A DNA stretch of 64,000 bases from Arthrobacter beigongshangensis (GTDB lineage: Bacteria > Bacillota > Bacilli > Bacillales_A > Planococcaceae), in contig NZ_JADHDX010000007.1 in NCBI RefSeq assembly GCF_016820585.1, positions 1 through 64,000 on the forward strand, in the 5' to 3' direction. Shown one piece after another: positions 34,885-46,410 of this stretch. Every line of letters starts with the position of its first letter. The first letter of the stretch is position 1. Under the pieces are notes generated by a model. That model made no database searches. It had not been told where the DNA came from and saw nothing but the letters and a program-made list of their open reading frames with translations. A program made the translations under genes and the position numbers.

Positions 34885-35649
34885 TTATTCCTGTTTCGGA
34901 AGTTGGACTGGAATTTCGACATTAGGCGCTGCACCTCCACCACCGCTGTAAACTGGAGGAACAGTTCCCGGTATAATCCCCATTGCAACCAAAATTCTTT
35001 GCTCCACTTTACTTTCTCTCGTGGCTAATGGCACGATAATCTGAACGTTCACTGTCAAAACAACATTCACTTCGACAGATGCACTGTTGATACCAAATTC
35101 CTTAATAGTCGGTTCAATATCAGTGTGTACTTCACCAATGACATGAAAACGAATGGGGATTTTAGGTCCTAGATTCCCTAGCAAAGGAATATTAAGCGCC
35201 TGGCCAACTGGCACAAAAAAGACGATTCCTTCTTGGTTTTCCATCGCCTGTGAATCGTATTCGATATTATCGCGCACTGGTAACACGTCAAAATTACCGG
35301 CTTCTGCCTCCTTAAGATGAGTAGCAACGAGTGCGTGTATCTCTCCCACTACCCGATTGGCGGCCTCCGCATTGATCTTTATTACCCCAGTAGACTCATT
35401 TGAACTAGTAGGAAACATCTCTTCAACACTAGGAAATGTAAGGTCCTTTGATGTAATCGCTTTGTTAATGACATGCGCAGAGATAATACGCGTTTGCGCC
35501 TCTGCATATCGAACATAGATGGGTGTCAATCTCATATTAACAATGTATAGGGATAAGGCAATTGCGATTAGAAATGCTGGAATAAGGAGCGGTAGCATTC
35601 TTCGTTTCTTTTTCCTAGATTTTCGAGAAAATTGACTTTGAAATCTCAA
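34885..35649 (-). CDS. yunB: Sporulation protein YunB
   Basis: This 254-residue protein has a basic N-terminus, one membrane helix (about 19-40) and an outer domain of the YunB family. In B. subtilis yunB is a sigma-E dependent gene needed for efficient sporulation. The C-terminus is Pro/Gly-rich (GTVPPVYSGGGGAAP). The start is TTG at 35649, with AGGAGG 8-9 nt upstream. Its presence indicates an endospore former. Confidence 0.9.
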   Translation of the reverse strand: MRFQSQFSRKSRKKKRRMLPLLIPAFLIAIALSLYIVNMRLTPIYVRYAEAQTRIISAHVINKAITSKDLTFPSVEEMFPTSSNESTGVIKINAEAANRVVGEIHALVATHLKEAEAGNFDVLPVRDNIEYDSQAMENQEGIVFFVPVGQALNIPLLGNLGPKIPIRFHVIGEVHTDIEPTIKEFGINSASVEVNVVLTVNVQIIVPLATRESKVEQRILVAMGIIPGTVPPVYSGGGGAAPNVEIPVQLPKQE

Positions 35650-35695
35650 AACGACTCCTCCTGCTGTTACAATATGCAGAAAAGGAGCCGTTTAT

Positions 35696-37057
35696 TCAGT
35701 ACAATTCAGTGCCATACCAGCCTAGCACATCTCTGATTAGTTCTGGCATACAATAGTCTTTCTTCGCCTCTTGAAGAATCGGAAAGAAAAATCCAAATGT
35801 AAACATATCCAATGTCGCTAGCGTATACGATTGTCCTTTGACGACTTCTCGATTCCCGGCATAGAGCTTGCCATGACGATTCTTGTACAATCTTTCATGA
35901 ATCATTGCCCCCATTAGCGTACCACGAAAGCCCAGTCCTTTAATTTCAATCTGTGGCCATTCTTCATTCAATGATAGCTCATATACCTCTTGTAGTTCTG
36001 CCCCGTCTAATGTGATGATACATGGATTTATCGGATGTGGTAATAACGTGTGCAAGCTTTCTTTCGTTACCCAGCCCTTGTCTAAGCTACCAAGAAAAAT
36101 ACCTGCGTTAAACAATGCACAATCCGCCTTTGTGTACGCGATTAAGGCACGACCAAAAAAGGAAGCTAATGGACTGACTCCAAATAAGTTTTGCGGTAGA
36201 GCCGTCGGATTATAATACACTTTCTCCTGCATTGCCTGCTTACCCGATTCGATAAGTCCAGTCACCTGACTGACGTCTTCCTCGGTACGAATCAGCTGAT
36301 CTGCTCTGTATAACTTCGCAGCCATCTTTACTACTTTTTTCACAGCAACATCAACGTCTACTGTCACACGACCAACATATTCTCCATATTTCCCTGTCGC
36401 GGCTAGTAGCGTATTTCCGACGAGCTTGCCCTCGTGAAACAGATGATGTGTATGCGCACCAAAAATAACGTCGATGGCAGGGCAGTCCAATGCTAATTTC
36501 TCATCTTCCTTAATCCCCAAATGCGATAGACAAACAATGACATCCGTTCGCCCTTCAATGTCCTTTACAATCCGTTGTAAATCCTCGCTAGGCGATGTCA
36601 CTTCCCATCCTAGCTTTTTATAAAATGTAGTATACGCTGCTGTCGCACCGATGACGCCAATTCTCGTCCCTTGCTCTGTCACGTAAATCGTATAAGGTAA
36701 AGCCCACTCTACATGCCCTTGATCAAACAGGTTACAGACGATTACGTCGAATTCAGCTTCTCCATAAAGAGCTATAAGAGCCTCTTTCGACATCGTAATG
36801 CCTTCATTATTACCAATCGTGACCGCATCGAACCCCGCTTCATTCAACAACTGGACATTGCCTTTGCCCTGCGTCCCTTCTGTTAAAGGATGGGAACGAT
36901 CGACGTGATCTCCGATATCGAATATATAACAGGCTTCACTTTTGTCACGGTGCAACTGCTTTTTCTCAAGCAATAGTCGACTGATTTGTGGCCAGTTTTC
37001 AAAATGACTATGGATATCATTCGTATGGTAGAAGTATAGCGTTTCTATTTTACTTAT
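35696..37057 (-). CDS. yunD: 5'-nucleotidase-like metallophosphoesterase YunD (AUA start)
   Basis: This protein belongs to the UshA/5'-nucleotidase family and has 453 residues when read from 37057. The N-terminal metallophosphatase domain has YHTNDIHSHFENW, GDHVDRS, TIGNNEG and FGAHTHH, and the C-terminal 5'-nucleotidase domain begins near residue 240. There is no signal peptide, so it acts in the cytosol. No ATG, GTG or TTG precedes the HTNDIHSH metal motif. The only placed codon after GGGGTGAG is ATA at 37057 (reading I/M-SKIETLYFYHTND). The first standard start, TTG at 36973, would delete essential metal ligands. It lies 6 bp after yunE. Confidence 0.82.
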   Translation of the reverse strand: MSKIETLYFYHTNDIHSHFENWPQISRLLLEKKQLHRDKSEACYIFDIGDHVDRSHPLTEGTQGKGNVQLLNEAGFDAVTIGNNEGITMSKEALIALYGEAEFDVIVCNLFDQGHVEWALPYTIYVTEQGTRIGVIGATAAYTTFYKKLGWEVTSPSEDLQRIVKDIEGRTDVIVCLSHLGIKEDEKLALDCPAIDVIFGAHTHHLFHEGKLVGNTLLAATGKYGEYVGRVTVDVDVAVKKVVKMAAKLYRADQLIRTEEDVSQVTGLIESGKQAMQEKVYYNPTALPQNLFGVSPLASFFGRALIAYTKADCALFNAGIFLGSLDKGWVTKESLHTLLPHPINPCIITLDGAELQEVYELSLNEEWPQIEIKGLGFRGTLMGAMIHERLYKNRHGKLYAGNREVVKGQSYTLATLDMFTFGFFFPILQEAKKDYCMPELIRDVLGWYGTELY

Positions 37058-37063
37058 CGGAAC

Positions 37064-37888
37064 TCACCCCGCTATTCCTTCAATAATCGCTCGAATCCCT
37101 AATATGAGTAGAATAATTCGTAAGGCAAAAACGAGTGTCTCTGATTTCATCTTCTGATTCAGCATTGCCCCTAATTTCGCCCCGAGATAAGCAGCTGGAA
37201 CGACGGGTATTGTGTAAAGCCATGGCACATTACCAAGCGATATATGTGTAATGGAATTGACCAATGCTGATAACAGTACCATGAACATAGACGTACCTAC
37301 TGCGACATGAGGCGGGAAAAGGAACAGAAGAATCATGGCAGGCACGATGATCGAACCTCCCCCAATTCCGAATAGCCCCGATGCAAAACCAACACCAAAT
37401 GTTAAAAGTAACGCAAACCAAACGGGATAGCCAAAAACATATGTCTGTCCCATATTATCAGTAAATGTTCTTTTTCTACCGTGATTGACGAACCAATTGA
37501 CTGGCTTTAAATATTTTCGTATGAGTAGCAGTATCGATAATAGTATAAGTAAAATGCCAAAATATAAATTGAATGATGGTAAATCAAGGCCTTTATTAAC
37601 AAAAGCTCCTAAAAGGGTTCCAGGAACACTTCCCGCAAAAAAGATGAGACCACTTCTATAATCAATTGTTTTTGTCTTCATATAAGATAATGTAGACGCT
37701 AACCCCGTGAATATCATCATAATGACCGACAGGCCAACGACTGTTTGTGGTGTAATACCATCAATCAATCCAAGATTAATTCCGACAAAAAGTGTTGCTG
37801 GTACAAGGATAATGCCTCCCCCGAGTCCAACAAGTGCTCCAATAATTCCTGCTAATAGACCAATTACTACTAAGATGAGATATTCCAT
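37064..37888 (-). CDS. yunE: TSUP (TauE/SafE) family membrane transporter YunE
   Basis: This 274-residue protein has about eight helices in two related halves, each opening with a glycine-rich motif (GALVGLGGGIILVP and SGLFGIGGGSIIVPA). The family exports sulfite, sulfonates or other organic anions; the substrate here is unknown. It lies between yunF and yunD with short gaps, so all three are probably one operon. GGGAGA precedes the ATG. Confidence 0.93.
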   Translation of the reverse strand: MEYLILVVIGLLAGIIGALVGLGGGIILVPATLFVGINLGLIDGITPQTVVGLSVIMMIFTGLASTLSYMKTKTIDYRSGLIFFAGSVPGTLLGAFVNKGLDLPSFNLYFGILLILLSILLLIRKYLKPVNWFVNHGRKRTFTDNMGQTYVFGYPVWFALLLTFGVGFASGLFGIGGGSIIVPAMILLFLFPPHVAVGTSMFMVLLSALVNSITHISLGNVPWLYTIPVVPAAYLGAKLGAMLNQKMKSETLVFALRIILLILGIRAIIEGIAG

Positions 37889-37893
37889 TACGT

Positions 37894-38754
37894 TTATTCT
37901 CCCTCAAAAAAGTTGAGCTGTTTGGGCGTCAGACTTTCATAGTTGATGTTGAGCATTTTTTGAAATTGCTGTGCATTTCGTGCTGCATGTCCGCCAGAAT
38001 TGTTATTAAAAATGACGAATACTTCCTTCGTTTCAGCAGTTAACTTTTCGACTTCTTGTTGAATTTCTCTCAGCTCAGCATCATTGTAATTATACAAATA
38101 CCTCACCTTACGCCACGCCTGATCATCACCGGTCGTATTTCGCCACCCATGGACATTACGGCCGTGGAGTCGGACGAGTACTTTATCAGAACGTGTTGTA
38201 CTTGCTACAAACGGGATACTACCATCGCCGGCCTGGGGTTCATCACAAACGGAGTGAATTAGGTTTAGTTCGCGCAAAAAGTCTAATGTACTTTGCTTAA
38301 ATTTTGCTAAGTACCACGACTGATGTCTGAACTCAATTGCGATATCGAAGCCTTGCAATTTATCACAAATAAAGCGAATTTCATCGACATTTTCTTTTGT
38401 ACAATCAAACCATGGAGGAAACTGCACAAGGATCATGGCTAGCTTACCCGCTTCCTGTAAAGGCATAATTGATAATCGAAATAACTCATACATTTCGTCA
38501 ATCGAAGTATAGGGCAGTGGTTCGCGGTTATGTCCTGTCATCCCTTGATACGCCTTCACAACAAAACGGAAATTATCTGGCGTCTCAGCAATCCATTTCC
38601 GGATGTTGCGTTCAGGCTGAATCGCATAAAAAGTAGAGTCTAGCTCAACAATCGGAAAGTGAGCACTATAATCAAGCAACTTTTCTTTTGCCTTCGAAGA
38701 TGGACTATAAATGGTAGGATGGTCTCCCCAGCCAGTTAATCCAATTTGAATCAT
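37894..38754 (-). CDS. yunF: DUF72 family protein YunF
   Basis: This 286-residue soluble protein has a TIM-barrel-like DUF72 fold with the conserved GLTGWGDHP start, ELDSTFYAIQ, QFPPWF, AIEFRHQSW and IFNNNSGGHAARNA motifs. The biochemical function is unknown. AAAGGAG precedes the ATG. It is the first gene of the yunF-E-D block. Confidence 0.93.
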   Translation of the reverse strand: MIQIGLTGWGDHPTIYSPSSKAKEKLLDYSAHFPIVELDSTFYAIQPERNIRKWIAETPDNFRFVVKAYQGMTGHNREPLPYTSIDEMYELFRLSIMPLQEAGKLAMILVQFPPWFDCTKENVDEIRFICDKLQGFDIAIEFRHQSWYLAKFKQSTLDFLRELNLIHSVCDEPQAGDGSIPFVASTTRSDKVLVRLHGRNVHGWRNTTGDDQAWRKVRYLYNYNDAELREIQQEVEKLTAETKEVFVIFNNNSGGHAARNAQQFQKMLNINYESLTPKQLNFFEGE

Positions 38755-38822
38755 CCTTCCTATCTCCTTTCAAATGTATCTGTATTGTTATTCTAACATA
38801 TGCGGGTGAAAGTGTTACGGCG

Positions 38823-38997
38823 AGCGCTACGTGTATTGTTAATTTTGGATTGCTTTGGATCGAACGACTTCTCTACGATTACCAAGATGTCATGATATAT
38901 AGGGATGCGACTACGCCGCATCCCTATATATTTCTTCGGTAATCGTATGGTGGTCGTTCATCCGTCGCTCTCCAAAAACGTTGATACACGAAGTGCT
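38823..38997. repeat. 175-bp near-palindrome
   Basis: The two arms, each about 85 bp, are centred near 38910. Paired blocks from outside in: AGCGCT/AGTGCT, CGTGTAT/ATACACG, TTTTGGA/TCCAAAA, GGAT/ATCC, GAACGAC/GTCGTTC, TACGATTACC/GGTAATCGTA, and TATATAGGGATGCG/CGCATCCCTATATA. No ORF spans it. It could be a MITE or encode a long hairpin RNA. Confidence 0.8.
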
Positions 38998-39024
38998 AAT
39001 GCTTTTTGGGACGAGGGAATAGAG

Positions 39025-39076
39025 GGCTTCTTAATTGGAGAGGGCCGCCAAAGATGAAATTTTGGCGGCCGAAGCC
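39025..39076. repeat. Inverted repeat with GGCCGCCAAA stem
   Basis: GGCCGCCAAA (39043-39052) pairs with TTTGGCGGCC (39061-39070). GGCTTC and GAAGCC extend the stem across a one-sided loop. Confidence 0.6.
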
Positions 39077-39171
39077 TTGCCCATAGTCTTTTCCATTTTT
39101 ATTTTTAGGTAGTGTCATTTTCTATAAAGCTAGCTAGAAGTAAAGTAGGAAAACCTTGTACAATGTGCAAG

Positions 39172-39199
39172 AGTGCCCGAAATTGCATTTTCGGGCACT
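39172..39199. repeat. Perfect hairpin in the gene-free island
   Basis: AGTGCCCGAAA (39172-39182) pairs with TTTCGGGCACT (39189-39199). No T tract follows. Confidence 0.6.
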
Positions 39200-39282
39200 T
39201 ACAATCTTTACAGAAAGCCATCCATTTTTTTCTTTTCGAGCCACTACATTTATCACTTAAATATTGTAGGTACGCGACAGGC

Positions 39283-39407
39283 AACTATTCATAACAAGAC
39301 GACCGAAAAATGCGTGGCTAGAAATGACGAAGTCGTTTCTAGCCACGCTTGCTCCTAAAGGGGGAATGAACCCCAATTCCTCCTTGGTAATTATGTCTTG
39401 AATAGTT
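39283..39407. ncRNA. Candidate structured RNA with a three-way junction
   Basis: The outer stem pairs AACTATTCA-AAGAC (39283-39300, with a four-base bulge) with GTCTTGAATAGTT (39395-39407). The first inner stem is GCGTGGCTAGAAA (39312-39324) with TTTCTAGCCACGC (39336-39348). The second inner stem is GGGGGAAT region (39357-39367) with ATTCCTCCTT (39376-39385). No ORF or promoter is obvious, so an RNA role is inferred from folding only. Confidence 0.35.
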
Positions 39408-39410
39408 CTC

Positions 39411-39641
39411 CGAAAGCGAACCGAAAATGAGCTAGTGAAAAATATAGTTTAAAACCTTTGTTTATCTGCGATTTATTCAGGTAAATGGTTAATCAACAGC
39501 TCTTTTATGAATCATTGATGTAAAGCGTATTACTTATGTTTATTGTTCCCATCAATTCCTAGAATTATGAATAGAACGTCTAATATCAAAAAGGCTAAGT
39601 TCTCTTTGAGTCCTATAAAAATGTTGGAAGAGACGCTTGGA
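39411..39641. other. Intergenic stretch with no recognisable feature
   Basis: AT-rich sequence downstream of the XRE gene. I see no supported ORF, strong hairpin or promoter here. Confidence 0.6.
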
Positions 39642-40136
39642 TTACAATAATTGATTTTTTTCATCTTTACTATCTCCTGAATTATAAAAATAAAAACTGG
39701 TAACAAGATAGATCATTAGGGTTAAACTTGAAACCAGATAGAACACATTGAGCCTTAAAGAATGCATATACCACAGATAACAGGAAAGTAGTATCGGAAT
39801 CAAGACAAACCGGATGAGCGGATTGTTCCAGTTATCATGGATCTTTATCCATAAAAATCGAAACGGGAAAAATAAAATACCGAATCCGACCATCCCAAAT
39901 AACTTATAGCGCATTTTCATATTACTGTTGCTCCCTTCATTTTGAACTGAAGGTTCTTCAGCAAAACTGATTTCCAAAACTTGTTCCAATATTTTCAAAG
40001 AAATTAGATCGGGTTCACTTTTCCCCAATTCCCACTTTGAAATAGTCTGTCTGGTTACAAATACTTTATCAGCCAGTTGTTGCTGAGTCTTATTCAGTTC
40101 TACTCTTTTTGAACGAATCATTTCTCCAATATTCAT
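39642..40136 (-). CDS. XRE-family regulator with C-terminal membrane helices
   Basis: This 164-residue protein has a Cro/C1-type helix-turn-helix at residues 5-58 (KTQQQLADKVFVTRQTISKWE) and then a linker. Three hydrophobic segments follow (about 78-95, 108-126, 130-150). Such membrane-bound XRE regulators are common in Firmicutes, often controlling a neighbouring transporter or defence gene; the target here is unknown. It is isolated between the palindrome island and the holin-like toxin. Repeated ATCTGAGT boxes lie upstream. Confidence 0.85.
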   Translation of the reverse strand: MNIGEMIRSKRVELNKTQQQLADKVFVTRQTISKWELGKSEPDLISLKILEQVLEISFAEEPSVQNEGSNSNMKMRYKLFGMVGFGILFFPFRFLWIKIHDNWNNPLIRFVLIPILLSCYLWYMHSLRLNVFYLVSSLTLMIYLVTSFYFYNSGDSKDEKNQLL

Positions 40137-40230
40137 CTTCGTTACACCTCAAATTTATCTTTTTATACTCATAAGGTACAGCAACAACGGCCGTTGCGCA
40201 CGCAACACGAGGACTTTCCATCTATTTTTA

Positions 40231-40279
40231 TTATCTGAGTAAATGTAAAACTCAGATGTCACTGACACTACTCAGATAA
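40231..40279. promoter_or_regulatory. Cluster of ATCTGAGT boxes upstream of the XRE gene
   Basis: TTATCTGAGTA (40231-40241) is exactly inverted at 40269-40279 (TACTCAGATAA), and a third half-site ACTCAGAT lies at 40250-40257, 20 bp from the last. The layout resembles a cooperative repressor operator, possibly for the XRE regulator itself. Confidence 0.4.
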
Positions 40280-40301
40280 CTAGGTACAATACCCATTTAA
40301 G

Positions 40302-40352
40302 AAAAACCTGAGGAACAAAGAGAATATTCCCCCTTGTTCCTCAGGTTTTATT
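40302..40352. terminator. Strong terminator-like hairpin with no gene attached
   Basis: AAAACCTGAGGAACAA pairs with TTGTTCCTCAGGTTTT, with T tracts possible on either strand. No gene ends next to it. Confidence 0.7.
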
Positions 40353-40463
40353 ACCAACTATTTGGTTGTCGAGCACTTGTATGATCAGAATTACCTGATG
40401 TCCCTTTAAAAATGGAATAATTTCAAAGAAATAATAGGTTGTGAAGCAGGAACAAGTGTGCGG

Positions 40464-40469
40464 TATAAT
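40464..40469 (+). promoter_or_regulatory. Candidate -10 box of the holin-like toxin gene
   Basis: TATAAT, with TTGTGA 19 bp upstream (40439-40444). A transcript from here to the T-rich terminator at 40780 would be about 300 nt. Confidence 0.4.
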
Positions 40470-40562
40470 AGAAAAATAATAGAATAGGGTTTTCTAGGCT
40501 TGACAGCGTCCTGCTACTTGTCCCGGTCACAGTATTAGCATGGGGAAGGGGGTGCTGCCAAG

Positions 40563-40658
40563 ATGACTATGTTTGAATCGCTTGTGATTATGATTAGTTT
40601 TGTAACATTAATTGTTGCGATACTAGCACTTGCGTTCACCATGTCACAAAAGAAATAA
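40563..40658 (+). CDS. Holin-like small membrane peptide (type I toxin candidate)
   Basis: This 31-residue peptide starts MTMFESLVIMISFVTLIVA, forms a single helix, and ends in a short polar tail with two lysines. It matches the pattern of 'putative holin-like toxin' peptides (Hol-Tox family), which include the type I toxins TxpA, BsrG and YonT of B. subtilis. AAGGGGGTG lies 8 nt upstream of the ATG. The stop codon is embedded in a hairpin that can terminate on both strands, the layout seen where a toxin mRNA and an antisense antitoxin RNA meet tail to tail. It was too short for routine ORF calling. Confidence 0.72.
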   Translation: MTMFESLVIMISFVTLIVAILALAFTMSQKK

Positions 40659-40698
40659 TCCACCCTTGAGTTTTAGACGGCTCAGGTGGATTATTTCA
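40653..40698. terminator. Bidirectional hairpin at the toxin stop codon
   Basis: AATAATCCACC-TGAG pairs with CTCA-GGTGGATTATT. The minus-strand side is followed by TTTCTTTTG, suiting an antisense RNA; the plus side has a weaker T tract. Confidence 0.8.
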
Positions 40699-40741
40699 TC
40701 TCGGACGCTGATTCCCCTAATGGGAACCTGACTATTATAAG

Positions 40742-40779
40742 TACCGTAACGATGCTAGAACATCGTTGCGGTCTTTTTA
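40742..40779 (+). terminator. Terminator of the toxin transcript
   Basis: CCGTAACGATG pairs with CATCGTTGCGG around CTAGAA, followed by TCTTTTTAATA. A TATAAT on the minus strand (40734-40739) just inside could start an antisense RNA. Confidence 0.75.
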
Positions 40780-40858
40780 ATATGCACTGCTACTACCACA
40801 ATTATAACAAACACCTCATTAATATGTCTAGAACTCGAAGTTAATGCCCTAGTATAAG

Positions 40859-40892
40859 AAAAACCCGTCACAAGTATTTCTGTGACGGGTTT
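40859..40892. terminator. Terminator after sufB
   Basis: AAACCCGTCACA pairs with TGTGACGGGTTT around AGTATTTC. Confidence 0.9.
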
Positions 40893-40900
40893 GTTACGTC

Positions 40901-42298
40901 TTAACCGATTGAACCTTCCATCTCGAACTTAATGAGACGGTTCATCTCTACTGCATATTCCATCGGTAATTCTTTTGTAAATGGTTCGATGAAGCCCATA
41001 ACGATCATTTCAGTTGCTTCAAGCTCAGGAATTCCACGGCTCATTAAGTAGAAGAGCTGCTCCTCTGAAACTTTCGATACTTTTGCTTCGTGTTCAAGTG
41101 ACACATTATCATTGAGGATTTCGTTATATGGAATCGTATCTGATGTAGACTTATCATCCATGATTAACGTATCACACTCAATATTTGCACGTGCGCCATC
41201 TGCTTTACGTCCGAAGTGAACGATTCCGCGGTATGTTACTTTACCACCGTGTTGTGAAATCGACTTGGAAACGATTGTTGAAGATGTGTTTGGTGCAAGG
41301 TGATGCATTTTCGCTCCTGCGTCTTGGTGTTGTCCTTTACCTGCAAGTGCGATTGACAATGTCATACCACGTGCGCCTTCACCTTTAAGGATGACTGCTG
41401 GATATTTCATCGTCAGTTTAGAACCGATGTTACCATCAATCCATTCCATCGTTGCGTTTGCATCACAAACTGCACGCTTCGTTACAAGGTTGTAAACGTT
41501 GTTCGCCCAGTTTTGAATTGTTGTATAACGGCAATACGCATCTTTTTTAATGATGATTTCAACAACTGCACTATGCAATGAGTTTGTTGTGTAAACAGGC
41601 GCTGTACATCCTTCAACGTAGTGAACGCTTGCTCCTTCATCAACGATGATGAGCGTACGCTCGAATTGCCCCATGTTTTCCGAGTTGATGCGGAAATAGG
41701 CTTGAAGCGGCGTATCCACTTTAATGCCTGGTGGTACGTAGATGAATGATCCACCTGACCAAACAGCAGAGTTCAACGCAGCGAACTTGTTATCGGAGTT
41801 CGGAATAATCGTACCCCAATGCTTTTTGAACAATTCCTCGTTTTCTTTTAGCGCCGAATCTGTATCCTTGAAGACAATACCTAGATCTTCAAGATCTTGT
41901 TTCATATTGTGATACACAACTTCTGATTCGTATTGTGCAGAAACACCTGCAAGATACTTTTGCTCTGCTTCAGGAATTCCGAGCTTATCAAACGTACGCT
42001 TGATTTCTTCCGGTACTTCATCCCACGAACGTTCTGTTCCCTCAGATGGTTTAACATAGTAAGTGATCTCGTCAAATTTGAGTGAGTTAAGGTCCCCACC
42101 CCATTGAGGCATTGGCATTTTGTAGAACAATTCCAATGACTTTAGACGATAATCTAGCATCCACTGTGGCTCTTCCTTCATGTTCGAAATCTGTTCAACA
42201 ATTTCTTTTGTCAAACCACGTTCAGAACGGAAAACAGAGACGTCTTTATCAGCAAAACCATATTTATAATCGCCGATATCCGGCATTTTTTTAGCCAT
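40901..42298 (-). CDS. sufB: Fe-S cluster assembly protein SufB
   Basis: This 465-residue SufB is part of the SufBCD scaffold on which Fe-S clusters are built. It has the SufB N-terminal region and the right-handed beta-helix core (about 130-430), including [34 protein letters not shown] and [14 protein letters not shown]; the Cys in NIECDT is the conserved functional one. GGAGGAATAGTA precedes the ATG. It ends the sufCDSUB operon. Confidence 0.96.
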   Translation of the reverse strand: MAKKMPDIGDYKYGFADKDVSVFRSERGLTKEIVEQISNMKEEPQWMLDYRLKSLELFYKMPMPQWGGDLNSLKFDEITYYVKPSEGTERSWDEVPEEIKRTFDKLGIPEAEQKYLAGVSAQYESEVVYHNMKQDLEDLGIVFKDTDSALKENEELFKKHWGTIIPNSDNKFAALNSAVWSGGSFIYVPPGIKVDTPLQAYFRINSENMGQFERTLIIVDEGASVHYVEGCTAPVYTTNSLHSAVVEIIIKKDAYCRYTTIQNWANNVYNLVTKRAVCDANATMEWIDGNIGSKLTMKYPAVILKGEGARGMTLSIALAGKGQHQDAGAKMHHLAPNTSSTIVSKSISQHGGKVTYRGIVHFGRKADGARANIECDTLIMDDKSTSDTIPYNEILNDNVSLEHEAKVSKVSEEQLFYLMSRGIPELEATEMIVMGFIEPFTKELPMEYAVEMNRLIKFEMEGSIG

Positions 42299-42316
42299 TA
42301 CTATTCCTCCATTCCT

Positions 42317-45289
<2,973 letters not shown>

Positions 45290-45308
45290 TTTGAATCGTC
45301 CTCCTCTC

Positions 45309-46088
45309 TTAAACTTCCTGCCCGACTGTCTCGTCTTCGATGCCAAGCTCTTCTTTAATCCAGTCATAGCCTTGTTCTTCTAGTTTGTGTGCTAGTTCAG
45401 CACCGCCAGATTTCACAACTTTACCTTGCATCATTACGTGAACATGGTCTGGCGTAATGTAGTCAAGGAGACGTTGGTAATGCGTGATAATAAGGCAGCC
45501 GAATTCTTTGCCGCGCATATCGTTGATGCCTTTTGAAACAACTTTCAATGCATCTATATCAAGACCTGAGTCAATTTCATCTAGAATTGCAAATGTCGGT
45601 TTCAACATAAGTAACTGAAGAATCTCGTTACGTTTTTTCTCTCCACCTGAGAAACCTTCATTTAGGTATCTCGTTGCCATATCTTGGTCCATTTCAAGGA
45701 AATCCATTTTTTTATCTAATTCACGGATAAACTTCATCAATGAAATCTCGTCGCCTTCTTCACGTTTTGCATTAATACCAGAACGTAGGAAGTCAGCATT
45801 TGTCACGCCTGTAATTTCACTTGGATATTGCATACCTAAGAAGATTCCTGCACGAGCACGCTCGTCAACTTCCATCTCAAGTACATCTTCGCCGTCAAGC
45901 GTTACTGTACCTGCTGTTACTTCATATTTGGGATGCCCCATAATCGCTTGCGCGAGTGTAGACTTACCTGTACCGTTCGGACCCATAATTGCATGGATCT
46001 CGTTTGTATTGATCGTCAAATCGACGCCTTTCAATATTTCCTTGCCTTCAATTTCAACGTGAAGGCCTTTTATTTCCAAAGTAGCCAT
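45309..46088 (-). CDS. sufC: Fe-S assembly ATPase SufC
   Basis: This 259-residue ABC-type ATPase drives conformational change in SufBCD. It has Walker A GPNGTGKST near residue 37, the SufC signature FSGGEKKRNEI near 150 and Walker B FAILDEIDSGLD near 173. The start is the ATG at 46088, with GGAGG 7 nt upstream. It opens the operon. Confidence 0.96.
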   Translation of the reverse strand: MATLEIKGLHVEIEGKEILKGVDLTINTNEIHAIMGPNGTGKSTLAQAIMGHPKYEVTAGTVTLDGEDVLEMEVDERARAGIFLGMQYPSEITGVTNADFLRSGINAKREEGDEISLMKFIRELDKKMDFLEMDQDMATRYLNEGFSGGEKKRNEILQLLMLKPTFAILDEIDSGLDIDALKVVSKGINDMRGKEFGCLIITHYQRLLDYITPDHVHVMMQGKVVKSGGAELAHKLEEQGYDWIKEELGIEDETVGQEV

Positions 46089-46149
46089 TCCAATACCTCC
46101 AATATAATAAAGATGAACGGTATTCCGTTCTCTATTTAGTATCATTCTA

Positions 46150-46178
46150 ATCTTACCCCATTAAGCAATGCCTTGCAA
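46150..46178 (-). promoter_or_regulatory. Promoter of the suf operon
   Basis: TTGCAA (46173-46178) and TAAGAT (46150-46155) on the minus strand are spaced 17 bp apart. The rest of the 322-bp gap to 46364 holds no recognised gene. Confidence 0.5.
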
Positions 46179-46363
46179 ATCATTGAGAATGACAAGATTT
46201 TATCACGAATGCCCTTAATTCAAGACTTGTATGCTGATATTTTACCTACCAATATATATTTTCAATTATCTTCGTCCCATTGAGAATTTTATTTAAACGG
46301 GTCTCGGCATGCTTACATCTAGATTTTGAATCGCGTTAGAAGCTTTAACTTTCTACAGTCATA

Positions 46364-46404
46364 CAAAAACACCACTGACACGTTCAATATCAGTGGTGTT
46401 TTCG
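46364..46404. terminator. Terminator after the second metQ
   Basis: AAAACACCACTGA pairs with TCAGTGGTGTTTT around CACGTTCAATA. Confidence 0.92.
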
Positions 46405-46410
46405 ATTCAA

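Noticed and set aside
39112..39358. Short plus-strand ORFs of 60-61 residues in the palindrome island
   Set aside because: They cross inverted repeats, and their sequence is dictated by the hairpins; no binding site was seen.
39642..40658. XRE regulator and holin-like peptide as one type II toxin-antitoxin pair
   Set aside because: They are 427 bp apart on opposite strands with a terminator between; the peptide fits the type I pattern instead.
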